DNA from: Glycomyces xiaoerkulensis
GTDB taxonomy: Bacteria; Actinomycetota; Actinomycetes; Mycobacteriales; Micromonosporaceae
Reading direction: 5' to 3'
Length of the DNA stretch: 64,000 bases
Assembly: GCF_002798405.1 (NCBI RefSeq)
Contig: NZ_PGGV01000028.1
Span: 27,415 to 91,414 of the forward strand
In this document: piece by piece, positions 7,206 to 17,241 of the stretch
How positions within the stretch are numbered: the stretch's first letter is position 1
How the letters are laid out: every line of letters starts with the position of its first letter
Notes under the pieces: generated by a model
Databases searched by the model: none
The model's input: the letters and a program-made list of their open reading frames with translations, nothing else
What the model was told of the DNA's origin: nothing
Program-made: the position numbers and the translations under genes

Positions 7206-7823
7206 TCAGGTCAGGTCTTCGATCCAGTTGGTGAGCAGGACCCGTCCGGCGTCGCCGGACTTCTCGGGGTGGAACTGGGTGGCCGAGACCGCGCCGCGTT
7301 CGACCGCGGCGATGAACGGCCCGCCGTGGGTGCAGGTGGCGACCAGCGCCCCGGGCGGCGCGGTCTTGGCGGCGTAGGAGTGGACGAAGTAGAACCGCTC
7401 GGCCGGGCCGATCCCCGCGAACAGCCGCATGCCTTCGGGCGCTTCGACGGTGTTCCATCCCATGTGGGGGATGCGGTCGGCCTCGAGCCGGTCGACCCGG
7501 CCTTCGAGGACGCCGACGCCTTCGGTCTCGACGCCGTGCTCGACGCCCTCGGCGAACAGGACCTGCTCGCCGACGCAGATGCCGAGCACCGGGGCACCGG
7601 CGGCGGCCCGCTCGCGGATCACCGCGTCGAGGCCGTGCTCGGCGACCCCGGCCATGCAGGCGGCGAAGGCGCCCACGCCGGGCACCACGAGCCCGTCGGC
7701 GCGGCGGGCGGTGTCGAGGTCACCGGTGAGCTCGACGTCGCCTCCGGCCCGCTCCAGGGCCCGGAAGGCCGAGCGGAGGTTCCCCGAGCCGTAGTCGAAC
7801 AGGGCGACGGTGGGACTTGCCAC
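7206..7823 (-). CDS. hisH: imidazole glycerol phosphate synthase, glutaminase subunit HisH
   Basis: A 205-residue class I glutamine amidotransferase. The nucleophile lies in [11 protein letters not shown] (Cys), and the His and Glu of the triad in [10 protein letters not shown]. It releases ammonia from glutamine and channels it to HisF, which makes imidazole glycerol phosphate and AICAR. The GTG start is preceded by TAGGAG, part of which overlaps the stop region of the small upstream membrane gene. HisF, its obligate partner, is not in this window although it often follows priA/ridA in related genomes. Confidence 0.94.
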   Translation of the reverse strand: MASPTVALFDYGSGNLRSAFRALERAGGDVELTGDLDTARRADGLVVPGVGAFAACMAGVAEHGLDAVIRERAAAGAPVLGICVGEQVLFAEGVEHGVETEGVGVLEGRVDRLEADRIPHMGWNTVEAPEGMRLFAGIGPAERFYFVHSYAAKTAPPGALVATCTHGGPFIAAVERGAVSATQFHPEKSGDAGRVLLTNWIEDLT

Positions 7824-7831
7824 TGGAACTC

Positions 7832-7993
7832 CTAGCGATAGATCAGGTAGATGCCGCCGCCGAACGCGGCCAGCGCGATCACCGCGCAGATGAGCGAGGC
7901 GGCGTACTTCTCGTGCTTGCGCAGGCTCTGGGCGCCGCCCAGGAGTATGCCGGCGATGGCCATGAGCAGGATCGGTCCGAGGTACTCGTTCAA
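7832..7993 (-). CDS. small two-helix membrane protein between hisB and hisH
   Basis: A 53-residue protein read from TTG at 7993-7991, whose last two bases are part of the hisB stop (TTGA overlap). Two hydrophobic helices (about residues 4-19 and 31-50) flank a charged turn, LRKHEKY. Codon third positions are almost all G or C, as in the neighbours, which argues that it is translated. It sits snugly in the his operon, eight bases before hisH. No function is known to me; it could anchor or regulate the pathway or simply ride with the operon. Confidence 0.65.
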   Translation of the reverse strand: MNEYLGPILLMAIAGILLGGAQSLRKHEKYAASLICAVIALAAFGGGIYLIYR

Positions 7994-8598
7994 AGCACGC
8001 CCTTGGTGGACGGGATGTCCTCGCCTTCGATCCTGGTCGCGTACTTCAGGGCCCGCGCCAGGGACTTGAACTGGGCCTCCACGACGTGGTGGGCGTCGGG
8101 CTTCTGCCCCGGGTTGGCCGCGCGCAGCACGGACACGTGCAGGCAGATCCGCGCGTGGTAGGCGAAGGACTCGAGGATGTGGCGGGTCATCGAGGTCGGG
8201 TAGTCGGTGCCGATCATCGGGGCGAGCTCGACCGGTTCGTCGTGGACCATGTAGGGCCGACCGGACAGGTCGACCACGGACCGGGCGAGGACCTCGTCGA
8301 GCGGCACCGAGGCGTCGGCGAAGCGCACCACGCCGCGCCGGTCGCCGAGGGCCTCGGCGAAGGCCTGCCCGAGGGCGATGGCGGTGTCCTCCATGGTGTG
8401 GTGGGAGTCGATGTGCAGGTCGCCCTTGACGTTGATCCGCAGATCGAATCCGCCGTGCTTGCCGAGCTGGTGGAGCATATGGTCGAAGAATCCGACGCCG
8501 GTGGCGACCTCCACGGTGCGCTCGGACCCGTCCAGGCCGACCTGGACGTCGACGCCGGTCTCACCGGTGGTGCGGGTGATGTGCGAGGTACGGCTCAA
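7990..8598 (-). CDS. hisB: imidazoleglycerol-phosphate dehydratase
   Basis: A 202-residue HisB dehydratase, without the phosphatase domain found in enterobacteria. It removes water from imidazole glycerol phosphate to give imidazole acetol phosphate. The metal-binding motifs [23 protein letters not shown] and [11 protein letters not shown] are all present. The TTG start at 8598 shares bases with the hisC stop (TTGA) and has GGAGAG five bases upstream; a longer in-frame extension is antisense-like composition from hisC. Translation is therefore probably coupled to hisC. Confidence 0.93.
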   Translation of the reverse strand: MSRTSHITRTTGETGVDVQVGLDGSERTVEVATGVGFFDHMLHQLGKHGGFDLRINVKGDLHIDSHHTMEDTAIALGQAFAEALGDRRGVVRFADASVPLDEVLARSVVDLSGRPYMVHDEPVELAPMIGTDYPTSMTRHILESFAYHARICLHVSVLRAANPGQKPDAHHVVEAQFKSLARALKYATRIEGEDIPSTKGVL

Positions 8599-9698
8599 CG
8601 CTGCTCTCCAAACAGTTCCGGGCTCTGCTCCATGACCGTCTCGAAGGCGCTCAGGAGCGCGGCGGTCTCCTCTTCGGTGCCGGCGGTGACCCGCAGGCGG
8701 CCGGGGAGGCCGACGTCGCGGATCAGCACGCCCTGGTCCAGGACGGCCCTCCACACCGCGGGTGCGTCGGCGAGGCCGCCGACGAGCACGAAGTTGGCGT
8801 CGGAGTCGGCCACCGGCAGGCCCGCCGCGCGCAGGTGTTTGACGATCCGGTCGCGCTGGTGCTTGAGCGCGTCGACCTCGGCCTGGAGCCGGGAGGCGCA
8901 CGCGAGGGCTCCCCGCGCGGCGGCCTGGGTCAGGCTCGACAGGTGGTAAGGAAGCCGCACCAGCAGCAGTTTCTCCACCAGTTCGGGATCGGCGGCGAGG
9001 TAGCCGACGCGGGCCCCGGCGAAGGCGAAGGCCTTGCTCATGGTGCGGGTGACCACGAGCCGCCGGCGTCCTTCGAGGCGGCTCAGCGCGGTCGCGGCGG
9101 GGTCGCGGGCGAACTCGGCGTAGGCCTCGTCGACGACGACGATGCCGCGGGCGGCCTCGCAGGCGGCGTCGATGACGTCGGTACCGAGCGCGGTCCCGGT
9201 CGGATTGTTGGGCGAGACCAGGAAGACCAGGTCCGGGTCGTGCTCGGCGACGGCCTCGCGCACGTGGCCGGGGCTGAGGGTGTAGTCGGCCTCGCGTCCG
9301 GCGTCGACGAAGGCCGTGCCGGTGCCGCGCGCGAGCAGCGGGTGCATCGAGTACGAGGGCATGAAGCCCAGGACGGTGCGGCCGGGCCCGCCGAAGGCCT
9401 GCAGCAACTGCTGGAGGATCTCGTTGGACCCGTTGGCGGCCCACACGTTCCGGGCGGTCAGGCCGTGCCGCAGGTACGCCGCCAGGTCCTCCCGGAGCGC
9501 CGCGGCGTCGCGATCGGGGTAGCGGTTGAGGCCGCGGACCTCGCGCGCCAGGAACCGCTCGACGACCTCGGCGACGTCGTCGGGGATCGCGTAGGCGTTC
9601 TCGTTGGTGTTCAACTGCACCGGCACGTCAAGCTGGGGCGCGCCGTAAGGCCGCTGCCCGCGCAGGTCCTCGCGGAGCAGGTTCTCGATCTCGCTCAC
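8595..9698 (-). CDS. hisC: histidinol-phosphate aminotransferase
   Basis: A 367-residue class I/II PLP aminotransferase that converts imidazole acetol phosphate and glutamate to histidinol phosphate. The PLP-binding Lys is in [12 protein letters not shown], and NNPTG and ANGSNE match the family. The GTG start overlaps the hisD stop as GTGA. Position between hisD and hisB supports the assignment over other aminotransferases of this fold. Confidence 0.93.
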   Translation of the reverse strand: MSEIENLLREDLRGQRPYGAPQLDVPVQLNTNENAYAIPDDVAEVVERFLAREVRGLNRYPDRDAAALREDLAAYLRHGLTARNVWAANGSNEILQQLLQAFGGPGRTVLGFMPSYSMHPLLARGTGTAFVDAGREADYTLSPGHVREAVAEHDPDLVFLVSPNNPTGTALGTDVIDAACEAARGIVVVDEAYAEFARDPAATALSRLEGRRRLVVTRTMSKAFAFAGARVGYLAADPELVEKLLLVRLPYHLSSLTQAAARGALACASRLQAEVDALKHQRDRIVKHLRAAGLPVADSDANFVLVGGLADAPAVWRAVLDQGVLIRDVGLPGRLRVTAGTEEETAALLSAFETVMEQSPELFGEQR

Positions 9699-11002
9699 GG
9701 TGCGAACCTAGCCGAGACCGCCTCGCCGTGGCCCGGGAGGTCCTCGGAGTCGGCGAAGGCCACCACGTCGTCGGCCACCGCCCGGAGGGCCTCGCGCGAG
9801 TAGTCGACGATGTGGACCCCGCGCAGGAAGGTGTGGACGCTCAGCCCGGCCGAGTGGCGGGCGCAGCCGCCGGTCGGCAGCACGTGGTTCGAGCCGGCGC
9901 AGTAGTCGCCGAGCGAGACCGGCGAGTGGGCGCCGACGAAGATCGCCCCGGCGTTCCGGACGCGGTCGGCCACGGCGCGGGCGTCGGCGGTCTGGATCTC
10001 CAGGTGCTCGGCGGCGTAGGCGTCGGCCACGGCCACGGCCTCGTCGAGGTCGGCCACCAGGATGGTGCCCGACTGCTCCCCCGCCAGCGCGGTCGCGATG
10101 CGCTCGCGGTGGCGGGTGGCCGGGACGCGGCGTTCGAGTTCGGCGTCGACGGCCTCGGCCAGCGCGGCCGAGTCGGTGATGAGCACGCTGGCGGCGGCCG
10201 GGTCGTGCTCGGCCTGGCTGATCAGGTCCACGGCCACGTGGACCGGATCCGCCGTGTCGTCGGCGATGATCGCGATCTCGGTGGTGCCGGCTTCGGTGTC
10301 GGTGCCGACCAGGCCGCGGACGGCGCGCTTGGCGGCGGTGACGTAGATGTTGCCCGGGCCGGTGATCATGTCGACCGGTTCGCACTCGCCGGCGCCGTGG
10401 GCGAACATGCCGATCGCGGCGGGGCCGCCGACGGCGTAGACCTCGTCGATGCCGAGCAGGCCGCAGACGGCGAGGATGCCCTGGTCGGGCAGGCCGCCGT
10501 TGCTCTGCTGGGCCGGGCTGGCGAGCGCGATGGAGCCGACCCCGGCGATCTGGGCGGGGACGGCGTTCATGATGACGCTGGAGGCGAGCACGGCGAGCCC
10601 GCCGGGCGCGTAGAGGCCGACCCGGCCGACCGGGACGTAGCGCTCGGTGACCGTGCCGCCGGGGGCGACCTCGGTGGCGACCTCGGGGAGGCGCTGGGCC
10701 TCGTGCGCGGCGCGGGCCCGGTCGACGGCGGTCCGGTAGGCCCGCCGGAGGTCTTCGTCGAGTTCGCGCTCGGCGCTCTTCACGGCGGCCTCGGGGACGC
10801 GCAGGTGCTCCAGATGCACGCCGTCGAAGCGCTGGACGGTCTCGACGACCGCTTCCTTGCCGCGGTCGGCGATGTCGTCCAGCAGCGGCTGGATCTGCCG
10901 CAGGGCCGCGTTCACGTCGAAGACGGCGCGCGGCAGCAGCCCGCGCAGGGCGCGGGCCGGGTAGTCGGCTACTGCTCCTGAAAGGTCGATGCGTCTGAGC
11001 AC
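9695..11002 (-). CDS. hisD: histidinol dehydrogenase
   Basis: A 435-residue HisD, the NAD- and zinc-dependent enzyme that oxidises histidinol to histidine in two steps. Family stretches include [39 protein letters not shown] and [15 protein letters not shown]. The usual GPTEI loop reads GTTEI (Pro to Thr), a small departure. It is the first gene of the his operon here. It starts with GTG and no strong Shine-Dalgarno is visible; the only upstream space before the next minus-strand gene is 45 bp. Confidence 0.94.
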   Translation of the reverse strand: MLRRIDLSGAVADYPARALRGLLPRAVFDVNAALRQIQPLLDDIADRGKEAVVETVQRFDGVHLEHLRVPEAAVKSAERELDEDLRRAYRTAVDRARAAHEAQRLPEVATEVAPGGTVTERYVPVGRVGLYAPGGLAVLASSVIMNAVPAQIAGVGSIALASPAQQSNGGLPDQGILAVCGLLGIDEVYAVGGPAAIGMFAHGAGECEPVDMITGPGNIYVTAAKRAVRGLVGTDTEAGTTEIAIIADDTADPVHVAVDLISQAEHDPAAASVLITDSAALAEAVDAELERRVPATRHRERIATALAGEQSGTILVADLDEAVAVADAYAAEHLEIQTADARAVADRVRNAGAIFVGAHSPVSLGDYCAGSNHVLPTGGCARHSAGLSVHTFLRGVHIVDYSREALRAVADDVVAFADSEDLPGHGEAVSARFAP

Positions 11003-11047
11003 GCTACAAGCGTAGTGGCAGCTCGTCGGCCCGCGACGGGGATACCG

Positions 11048-11701
11048 CTATTCGGGAACGCGCGCCCGCAGACTGGGCCGACGCGACCAGCCCGCGCAGA
11101 CGGTGTAGGTGAACACCGCGGCGAGGGCCATGACCGCGAGCGCGCCGAGCTGGAGCGAGCCGAGCGCCCCGGTGAGGTCGCCGGCGAGGAGCGCGTCCCA
11201 GGCCGCGGCCGGGTCGAGCTCGACGAACAGGACCGAGGGCGGGCGCCACATGTGGACGCCGGACGGGGCGGCGCGGGCGGCCTCCCAGAACGACTCCCAT
11301 TCGTGCCTGCCCAGTCGCCAGGCGACGGCCTGGCAGGCCACCGAGCCGACCGTGAGGCCCAGCAGGACCGCCGGGCCGCGGCGCTCGCGCATGACCGCCC
11401 AGGCGATCATGGCGGCGGCGATGCCGAGCAGGAGCCCCAGCCCGGAGAAGTAGAGGTCGGCCAGGACGTAGCCGTCGGGCTGGCTCTCGGTGGGGACCCA
11501 GCCGCCTTCGACGGTGAGGTACTCGACCCTGGGGGTGATGAGCTGCCAGAGCATCGCGAACGGGAAGCCGAGCGCGGTCAGGATGACTGCCAGGACTCCG
11601 GCGGCGAGCAGGTCTCGTCCGAGGGTGCGCTCACCGCGGTCGGCGGCCGGGTCTTCGGGGCCGGGCCGGAGCTCGGCGGTGCGCTCGGCGTCGTCAGTCA
11701 C
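11048..11701 (-). CDS. four-helix membrane protein, unknown function
   Basis: About 217 residues from GTG 11701. After a polar N-terminus there are hydrophobic helices near residues 36-56, 86-105, 112-130 and 180-202. A soluble loop follows the first helix (VEYLTVEGGWVPTESQPDGY). It resembles actinobacterial DUF2567-type proteins, but I am not certain of the family. It lies 45 bp before hisD and 57 bp after the MinD-like gene on the same strand, so it may belong to either unit. An upstream in-frame TTG is possible but less likely. Confidence 0.65.
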   Translation of the reverse strand: MTDDAERTAELRPGPEDPAADRGERTLGRDLLAAGVLAVILTALGFPFAMLWQLITPRVEYLTVEGGWVPTESQPDGYVLADLYFSGLGLLLGIAAAMIAWAVMRERRGPAVLLGLTVGSVACQAVAWRLGRHEWESFWEAARAAPSGVHMWRPPSVLFVELDPAAAWDALLAGDLTGALGSLQLGALAVMALAAVFTYTVCAGWSRRPSLRARVPE

Positions 11702-11758
11702 GCCGACGATCCTGCCACAGCGCCGCAACGCCGTACCGCGGGACGTTCGCGGCCGGCC

Positions 11759-12844
11759 TTACAACCCGTCGACGATGGTGGCGGCTGCGTCGTACCAGGC
11801 GGCCCGGGTGGACTGGCGCAGCCCGGAGAACTCGATCTTCGCGCCCGGTTCCAGGGCCGGGTCGTAGGGCACGACCGCCACCGCTCGGGTGCGCGAGGAG
11901 AAGTGCCGGCGCAGGTCGTCCAGGAGCGGGCCGGCGTTGGGTGTGGGCATCGACAGCAGCGTCACGGCGTTGCTGACCAGGTTCCCGTAGCCGTTCTCCT
12001 CCAGCAGGTCCAGCATCCAGTCGGCCGCGAACGCGGCGTCCTCGCGGGGCACCGTGGTGACCACGAGCCGGTCGACCGAGGCGACCACGGTGCGCCAGTT
12101 GTGGGACTCGACGTTGTTGCCGGTGTCGATGCACACGACCTGGTGCGTGCGGGTGAGGATGTCGAGCACCCGCAGCACGGTGGTGGGATCGAGATGGCGT
12201 TGGAGCTTGGGGTCCTCGTCGCCGGCGAGGACGTCGAAGGAGCCGTCGGAGGAATGGCGCAGGAATTCGTCGAGGTGCTCGGGAAGGTGCACGCCGGCGG
12301 CCTCGACCTCGCTGAGGTGTTCGACCAGGTGCCGGATGGTGCGGCCGTGCCGGGCGGAGCCGGCGCGCAGGCCGAGCGTGCCGCGGAGTTCGTTGTCGTC
12401 CCAGGCGATGATGCCGCCGCCGCGGGCGTTACCCATGGCGGCCGCCGAAAGGACCGTGGCGGTGGTCTTGTGGACCCCGCCCTTGGGGTTGATGAACGCG
12501 ATGACCCGGCTGCGGCCCAAGTCGCGGCGGAGCCGCTCCATCGCTCCCTCGCTCGGCTCGGCCTCGGGCGGAGCCGGGCGCCGCGGTTGCGGGGGCAGGC
12601 CCTGCGGCGGGCGCGGGGGCGTCTGCGGCGGGAGCTGCTGCGGCACCGGTCGGCGTCCCGCGGTGGGTACCGACGGGTTCGGTGGTGCCGAGCGCGGCGC
12701 CTCCGGCGGGGAAGCGTGCGTTTCGCGCTGCGGCGGGGTGGGCGCCTGCTGGGCGCCGCCGCGCCCGCGCCCTCGTCCAAGCAAGTTCCGCCACCGGGAC
12801 CCGTTATCCGGGCGATCACCGTTCCAGGCTTCGGGTGAGCCCAC
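11759..12844 (-). CDS. MinD/ParA-like ATPase with proline-rich N-terminus
   Basis: About 361 residues. The first 100 are rich in Pro, Arg and Gln and look disordered. The rest is a deviant Walker-type P-loop ATPase with NPKGGVHKTT as the phosphate loop, where His takes the usual Gly position before the Lys. Other motifs are VVCIDTGNNV (Walker B region) and VVVTTVPRED-like LVVTTVPRED. The layout recalls the ATPases near type VII secretion systems and chromosome-positioning MinD relatives. The GTG at 12844 has AGGAGG six bases upstream and is preferred over a TTG just before. The partner is unknown. Confidence 0.82.
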   Translation of the reverse strand: MGSPEAWNGDRPDNGSRWRNLLGRGRGRGGAQQAPTPPQRETHASPPEAPRSAPPNPSVPTAGRRPVPQQLPPQTPPRPPQGLPPQPRRPAPPEAEPSEGAMERLRRDLGRSRVIAFINPKGGVHKTTATVLSAAAMGNARGGGIIAWDDNELRGTLGLRAGSARHGRTIRHLVEHLSEVEAAGVHLPEHLDEFLRHSSDGSFDVLAGDEDPKLQRHLDPTTVLRVLDILTRTHQVVCIDTGNNVESHNWRTVVASVDRLVVTTVPREDAAFAADWMLDLLEENGYGNLVSNAVTLLSMPTPNAGPLLDDLRRHFSSRTRAVAVVPYDPALEPGAKIEFSGLRQSTRAAWYDAAATIVDGL

Positions 12845-13043
12845 GCGCAACCTCCTCTCGGCCAGATCGTTTCACCACACCATCCCGGTTGGATCCACTA
12901 CTACCCGCGACTATTAGAACACAACGATCTCTCAAGGCCGGTTGTGAATCGCGGGCCACGGCTCGCCGGGGTCGAGGCATGCATCACGTCGAGCGCATCG
13001 CGGCGCCCGACGTCCATGGTTCCACTCGCAGTCTAGTGGTTCC

Positions 13044-13988
13044 TCATTGCTCGGCCCGCAACCGCGCCAGGGCCCCGGCGAGATCCTCGGGGTAATCGCT
13101 CTCGAAAGCCACGGTCGCACCGGTCCCGGGGTGGACGAACTCCAGCCGGTAGGCGTGCAGCCACTGCCTGGCCAGGCCCAGCTTCTCGGCCAGGACGGGG
13201 TCGGCCCCGTAGGTGGTGTCGCCGATCAGCGGGTGGCCGAGGGCCGCGAAGTGGACCCGGATCTGGTGGGTCCGGCCCGTCTCCAGACCGACGTCCATCA
13301 GCGAAGCGCCGGGGAAGACCTCGATGGTGTCGTAGTGGGTGATGCTCGGCTTGCCTTCGGCGACCACCGCCCACTTGTAGTCGTGGCGCGGGTGCCGCCC
13401 GATCGGCGCGTCGACCGTCCCGGTGAGCGGATCGGGGTGCCCCTGGGCCATCGCCCGGTAGCGCTTGGAGACGCGCCGCTCCTTGAACGCCCGCTTCAGC
13501 TCCGCATAGGCGCGTTCGCTCTTGGCGACGACCATGGCGCCGGAGGTGCCCGCGTCCAGGCGGTGCACGATGCCTCGGCGCTCTTCGGCGCCGTAGCTGC
13601 TGAGATGGAATCCGGCTGCGGCCAGTCCGCCGGTCACCGTGGGGCCGGTCCAGCCGGGACTGGGGTGGGCGGCGACGCCGACCGGCTTGTCGACCACCAC
13701 GATGTCGTCGTCGTCGAACAGGACGTCCAGGCCCTCCACCGGCTCGGCCGGGGCGGCCAGGACGTCGGCGGGCGGCGGCGGCAGCGTCACTTCGAGCCAG
13801 GCGTCGGCGTTCACCCGCTCGGACTTGGTCGCGCACGGGCGGCCGTCGACGGTGACGTCCCCGGCGGTCACCAGCTCGGAGGCGACGGTGCGCGACAGGC
13901 CCAGCAGGCGGGAGACGACCTGGTCGATCCGCTGGCCCTCGAACCCTTCGGGGATCGGCACCGAGCGGGTCGGGCGCTCGGCGATCAC
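13044..13988 (-). CDS. rluD: 23S rRNA pseudouridine synthase, RluA/RluD family
   Basis: A 314-residue protein with an N-terminal S4 RNA-binding domain (about residues 15-75) and an RluA-type catalytic domain. The catalytic Asp is in [12 protein letters not shown], and [12 protein letters not shown] is the second signature. These enzymes isomerise uridines in rRNA or tRNA. It follows lspA with a GTGA overlap, an arrangement common in bacteria. Which uridines it modifies is inferred from the family; the RluD label is by context. Confidence 0.9.
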   Translation of the reverse strand: MIAERPTRSVPIPEGFEGQRIDQVVSRLLGLSRTVASELVTAGDVTVDGRPCATKSERVNADAWLEVTLPPPPADVLAAPAEPVEGLDVLFDDDDIVVVDKPVGVAAHPSPGWTGPTVTGGLAAAGFHLSSYGAEERRGIVHRLDAGTSGAMVVAKSERAYAELKRAFKERRVSKRYRAMAQGHPDPLTGTVDAPIGRHPRHDYKWAVVAEGKPSITHYDTIEVFPGASLMDVGLETGRTHQIRVHFAALGHPLIGDTTYGADPVLAEKLGLARQWLHAYRLEFVHPGTGATVAFESDYPEDLAGALARLRAEQ

Positions 13989-14620
13989 CGCTCCTCCTCC
14001 GACCGGTCGGCACGGCGCGAGGCCGGCGAGAAGCCGTGGCCGGTCAGCTCCAGCAGGACGATCAGGATCACGCCGCATACGAGGGCGGAATCGGCCAGGT
14101 TGAAGATCGGGAAGGCCTGGCCGTGCGGCCGGAAGACGCTGATGAAGTCGACCACGTGCCCCATGCCGATGTTCGACTCGGTGAAGAAGCCGCCGAGGCC
14201 GCCCTCGAACCAGGCCGAGGGGACCGACGGCGCGCGCAGGACCCGGTCGATGAGGTTGCCGGCGGCCCCTCCGAGGACCAGGCCGAGCGCGATCGCCCAC
14301 GCCGGGTAGACGATCTTGCGCCCCAGGAGGATCAGGAACCCGACCACGCCGGTGGCGATGATCGCCAGGACCCAGGTGTAGTCGGTGGCGAGGCTGAAGG
14401 CCGCGCCCGGGTTGCGCGTCAGGCTCAGATGGACCAGGCCGCCGAGCAGCCGCACCGGCTCGGACGGGTCCAGGTGGTTCACCGCGAGGGCCTTGGTGAG
14501 CTGGTCCAGCCCGATCACGAACGCCGCGATCAGGAAGTAGGCCACCATCAGGCCCCGGCGGCGCTCCGGCGCTCGCTCCTGGTCGGCCACGGCGGTATCG
14601 GGATGCGTGTCCTCGCTCAG
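13985..14620 (-). CDS. lspA: lipoprotein signal peptidase (signal peptidase II)
   Basis: About 211 residues, membrane-bound. LspA cleaves the signal peptide of diacylglyceryl-modified prolipoproteins. Four hydrophobic helices are seen. The two catalytic Asp lie in GNLIDR and in VVDFISVF...[10 protein letters not shown] roughly 30-residue polar N-terminus precedes the first helix. The most probable start is a CTG that overlaps the upstream stop (CTGA), because GGAGGAG stands five bases before it. An ATG 24 codons later lacks such a site. L,D-transpeptidase lipoprotein at 32976 is a likely client. Confidence 0.9.
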   Translation of the reverse strand: MSEDTHPDTAVADQERAPERRRGLMVAYFLIAAFVIGLDQLTKALAVNHLDPSEPVRLLGGLVHLSLTRNPGAAFSLATDYTWVLAIIATGVVGFLILLGRKIVYPAWAIALGLVLGGAAGNLIDRVLRAPSVPSAWFEGGLGGFFTESNIGMGHVVDFISVFRPHGQAFPIFNLADSALVCGVILIVLLELTGHGFSPASRRADRSEEER

Positions 14621-15162
14621 CGTCGCTCCTCCAGCTCTTTGCAACTGACGCAGAGCGTAGCCGACGGGAACGCGGCGAGCCGAGCCGCCGGGATCGGCTT
14701 GCCGCACCTCTCACAGATCCCGTAGTCGCCGTCGTCGAGCCGTTCGAGCGCGTGCCGGACCTGCCGGATGCGCTCGGAGATGGCGCCCGCGAGCGCCACC
14801 TCGTGCTCGTGCTCGACGGTCTTGGAGCCGGAGTCGATCTGGTCGTCGCCGGCGGTGTCCGACAGGCGCTCACGCTGCGCGGTCGCGATCGAGTCGACGA
14901 AGCGCTCCTGCTCGTCGACCAGCTCGTCGAGGCGTTCCTTGAGTGCGGCGCGGAGCTCGGCCTGCTCGGACTCGGTGCGGCTCGGCTTCGCGGCCTTCGC
15001 CGAAGCGGCGGACTCGGCCGCCGGTTTCGCGGACTTTCTCGCAGTGGTCTTCTTCGCAGTGGCCTTCTTCACAGCCGCCTTCTTCGCGGCGGCCTTCTTG
15101 GCGGCGGTCTTCTTCGCCGCTTTCTTGGCGGCCTGCTTCTGCGGCTTCTTGGCAGCACTCAT
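14617..15162 (-). CDS. DksA/TraR zinc-finger protein with Lys/Ala-rich tail
   Basis: A 181-residue protein. Residues 1-50 are a Lys/Ala-rich run with repeated AAKKA-like units, like the tails of histone H1 and of actinobacterial nucleoid proteins. The rest is a DksA/TraR-type coiled coil plus a C4 zinc finger (CERC, 15 residues, CVSC, near the C-terminus). DksA relatives act in the secondary channel of RNA polymerase, while the basic tail suggests nucleic acid binding. It starts with ATG and is the first gene before lspA and rluD. A good promoter lies 200 bp upstream, leaving a long leader. Confidence 0.85.
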   Translation of the reverse strand: MSAAKKPQKQAAKKAAKKTAAKKAAAKKAAVKKATAKKTTARKSAKPAAESAASAKAAKPSRTESEQAELRAALKERLDELVDEQERFVDSIATAQRERLSDTAGDDQIDSGSKTVEHEHEVALAGAISERIRQVRHALERLDDGDYGICERCGKPIPAARLAAFPSATLCVSCKELEERR

Positions 15163-15363
15163 GACGGGCCTCTTGAGGGGTGTGTCGGTATCGGTTCCGG
15201 TAGTTCGTCCGGGACGCTACCCAGGTGGGCACGCGCGCTCCTCCCGGATCGGGCGTCGTGCATCCTGGCTCCCCAAGTCGCGTACCTCATGACACCTCGT
15301 CAAGACGAGGACAAGCGCGGTGAGGTCCGAAACTGTGGACGCACGCCGCGCAATTAAGCTCAC

Positions 15364-15392
15364 AGGATACGCAACTCCTGCAAGTAGGTCAA
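15364..15392 (-). promoter_or_regulatory. housekeeping promoter for the dksA-like/lspA/rluD unit
   Basis: On the minus strand TTGACC (15392-15387), 17 bp and TATCCT (15369-15364). The start would be near 15357, giving a leader of about 195 nt to the dksA-like ATG. The leader holds a small hairpin (CCTCGT-CAAG-ACGAGG, 15295-15310). Confidence 0.6.
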
Positions 15393-15429
15393 TTACTTCG
15401 GGAACTCGCCCGCCGACCGTCCGTGCGGA

Positions 15430-16035
15430 TCAGCGGCCGGCGGCCTGGGGCACGAGGAGCTGCGAGGCCGGCTCGCACAGCGAGCACGGGCCGAAACCGA
15501 GATCGAGGGCCTCGGCGACCGGCAGCGACTCCGGATCGCGGCCGACCAGGTGGACGCAACCGGCCAGGTGGAAGCGGGGGCGGCCGTCGACGACGGACAC
15601 CTGGGCGTCCAAGCGCCGCAGGCCCGCGGCCTCGACGCTGGACATCCGCTGCTCGGGCGGCTCGTCGCCCATGTCGTCGGACGACTGGTGGCGGCCCCGG
15701 GCGTTCTGCCGCGGCGGGGTCTCGAACCTGACCTCCGGCTCCCGATCGACCTGGTAGTCGGTGGGCTCGAACACCCGGCCGCGGACCACCGGGATCTCGG
15801 TGGTCGGAGCGTCCCCGAACCCGATCCGCGCCAGCTCCTGGGTGTCGTCGGCGGCGGGCCGCCGCTCCGGAGCCGGACGGCGCCGGGACCGCGCGGCGAC
15901 GCCGAAGTAGAGCGCGACCGCGGCGGCCAGGCTCGCCGCGATCGAGGTGAGCAGCAGCCGGTCGCTGCCGCTGACGATGCCGATGGTCAACAAGACCGCC
16001 GCGGTGAAGAGGATCAGCAGGCTGCTGACGATCAC
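15430..16035 (-). CDS. membrane protein with C-terminal Cys/His motif
   Basis: About 201 residues from GTG 16035, which has GGGGAGG upstream. Two N-terminal hydrophobic helices (residues about 2-20 and 28-48) are followed by a charged linker. The C-terminal soluble domain ends with FHLAGCVHL...GFGPCSLCEP. The spaced Cys-His-Cys-Cys could bind a metal such as zinc. It lies between divIVA and the dksA-like gene. I do not recognise a named family; a cytoplasmic domain tethered at the membrane near the growth-pole protein is an inference from position only. Confidence 0.7.
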   Translation of the reverse strand: MIVSSLLILFTAAVLLTIGIVSGSDRLLLTSIAASLAAAVALYFGVAARSRRRPAPERRPAADDTQELARIGFGDAPTTEIPVVRGRVFEPTDYQVDREPEVRFETPPRQNARGRHQSSDDMGDEPPEQRMSSVEAAGLRRLDAQVSVVDGRPRFHLAGCVHLVGRDPESLPVAEALDLGFGPCSLCEPASQLLVPQAAGR

Positions 16036-16215
16036 GACGAGTCGCCTCCCCCAGCACGGAGGGCCGTGCCCTCGCGTGCAGTCCCATGCGGCCCGAGGGG
16101 CCGCGTCATCCGAACGCATGGCGGGCGGCGCGGGGAACCCCGCGCGCCTCACCCACGTCCAACGAGGCGACTCCCCTTCAGGTTACGGCCTCCGGACGGC
16201 GAAAACGCCCGCAGG

Positions 16216-17163
16216 CTAGCTCCGCCCCCCGGGGAGACCGGCGAACGTGCCCGGGCGCGCCCCCGCGCCCTTGCCGCCGGTCCGCTCGTTCTCGACCGCC
16301 TGCGCGGCGGGCTCCTCGGTCTCGTCCTCGCCGCGCTGGCCGTTGAGGTCGCGCAACTGGCTCTCCAGATACAGCTTCAGGCGGGTGCGGTACTCGCGCT
16401 CGAAGGTCTTGAGCTCCTCGATGTGCTTGAGCAGCGAAGCGCGCTTCTCCTCCAGGGCCCCCATGACCTTCTGGCGCTCCTGCTCGGCCTCGATCTCGAG
16501 CCGCTCGGCCTTGTCGCGGGCCTGACCGACCAGGTCCTCGGCCTGGGATCGGGCCTCGCCGACCATGCTCTCGGCCTCGCGCTGCGCCTCGGTGACCATC
16601 GTCTTCGACTCGTGCTGAGCCTCCGACATCATCGACTTGGCCTCGCGCTGCGCCTCGGTGACCAGCGTGTCGGCTTCGCGACGGGAGTCGTCGAGGTGCT
16701 CGTCGGCGGTGCGCTGCGCGACCATGAGCAGCCGCAGCGCCTCCTGCTCGCCGCCCTGGCCGGGGCCCTCGCCGCCTCCCTGCGGCGGCGCGCCGGCGTG
16801 CGCCTGGAGCTGCTGCACCTGCTGCTGGAGCTGCTGGGTCTGCTGCTGAGCGGCCACCATCTGCTGGTGGGTCTCGTGCAGCTCCGACTCGAGCTCCTGC
16901 ATCTGCTGCTCGGCGACGTGCTTCTCCCGCTGCACCCGGTCGAGTGCGGCGGCCATCTCGGCGTGGTCGGCGGCCCCGGGGGGAGCACCGGCGCGGAGGC
17001 TTTCCAGTTGGGCCCGAAGCTCGCCGTTCTCGTCGCTGAGGCGCGCGAGCTCCCGCTCCACCTCATCGAGGAAACCGTCGACCTCGTCCTCGTCGTATCC
17101 GCGCTTTCCGAGCATGGGTTTCTTGAACGTGACGTTGTGAACGTCTGCTGGGGTCAGCGGCAT
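16216..17163 (-). CDS. divIVA: DivIVA/Wag31 polar growth protein
   Basis: A 315-residue coiled-coil protein. The N-terminal lipid-binding domain reads [16 protein letters not shown] and [16 protein letters not shown] Gln-rich linker follows (about 100-140). Residues about 165-225 form five tandem 11-residue units of the type [12 protein letters not shown]. A second coiled coil and a short acidic/Gly-rich tail end the protein. In actinobacteria this protein marks curved membrane at the poles and recruits the cell-wall machinery for tip growth. Its location after sepF and yggT is the usual one. Confidence 0.94.
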   Translation of the reverse strand: MPLTPADVHNVTFKKPMLGKRGYDEDEVDGFLDEVERELARLSDENGELRAQLESLRAGAPPGAADHAEMAAALDRVQREKHVAEQQMQELESELHETHQQMVAAQQQTQQLQQQVQQLQAHAGAPPQGGGEGPGQGGEQEALRLLMVAQRTADEHLDDSRREADTLVTEAQREAKSMMSEAQHESKTMVTEAQREAESMVGEARSQAEDLVGQARDKAERLEIEAEQERQKVMGALEEKRASLLKHIEELKTFEREYRTRLKLYLESQLRDLNGQRGEDETEEPAAQAVENERTGGKGAGARPGTFAGLPGGRS

Positions 17164-17241
17164 TCGAAACTCCTTCTCGCTACTGCCTGGCGACCGAGGC
17201 CACTCGACACCGTAATCGGGTCTCGCACCACCCCCGCACCA

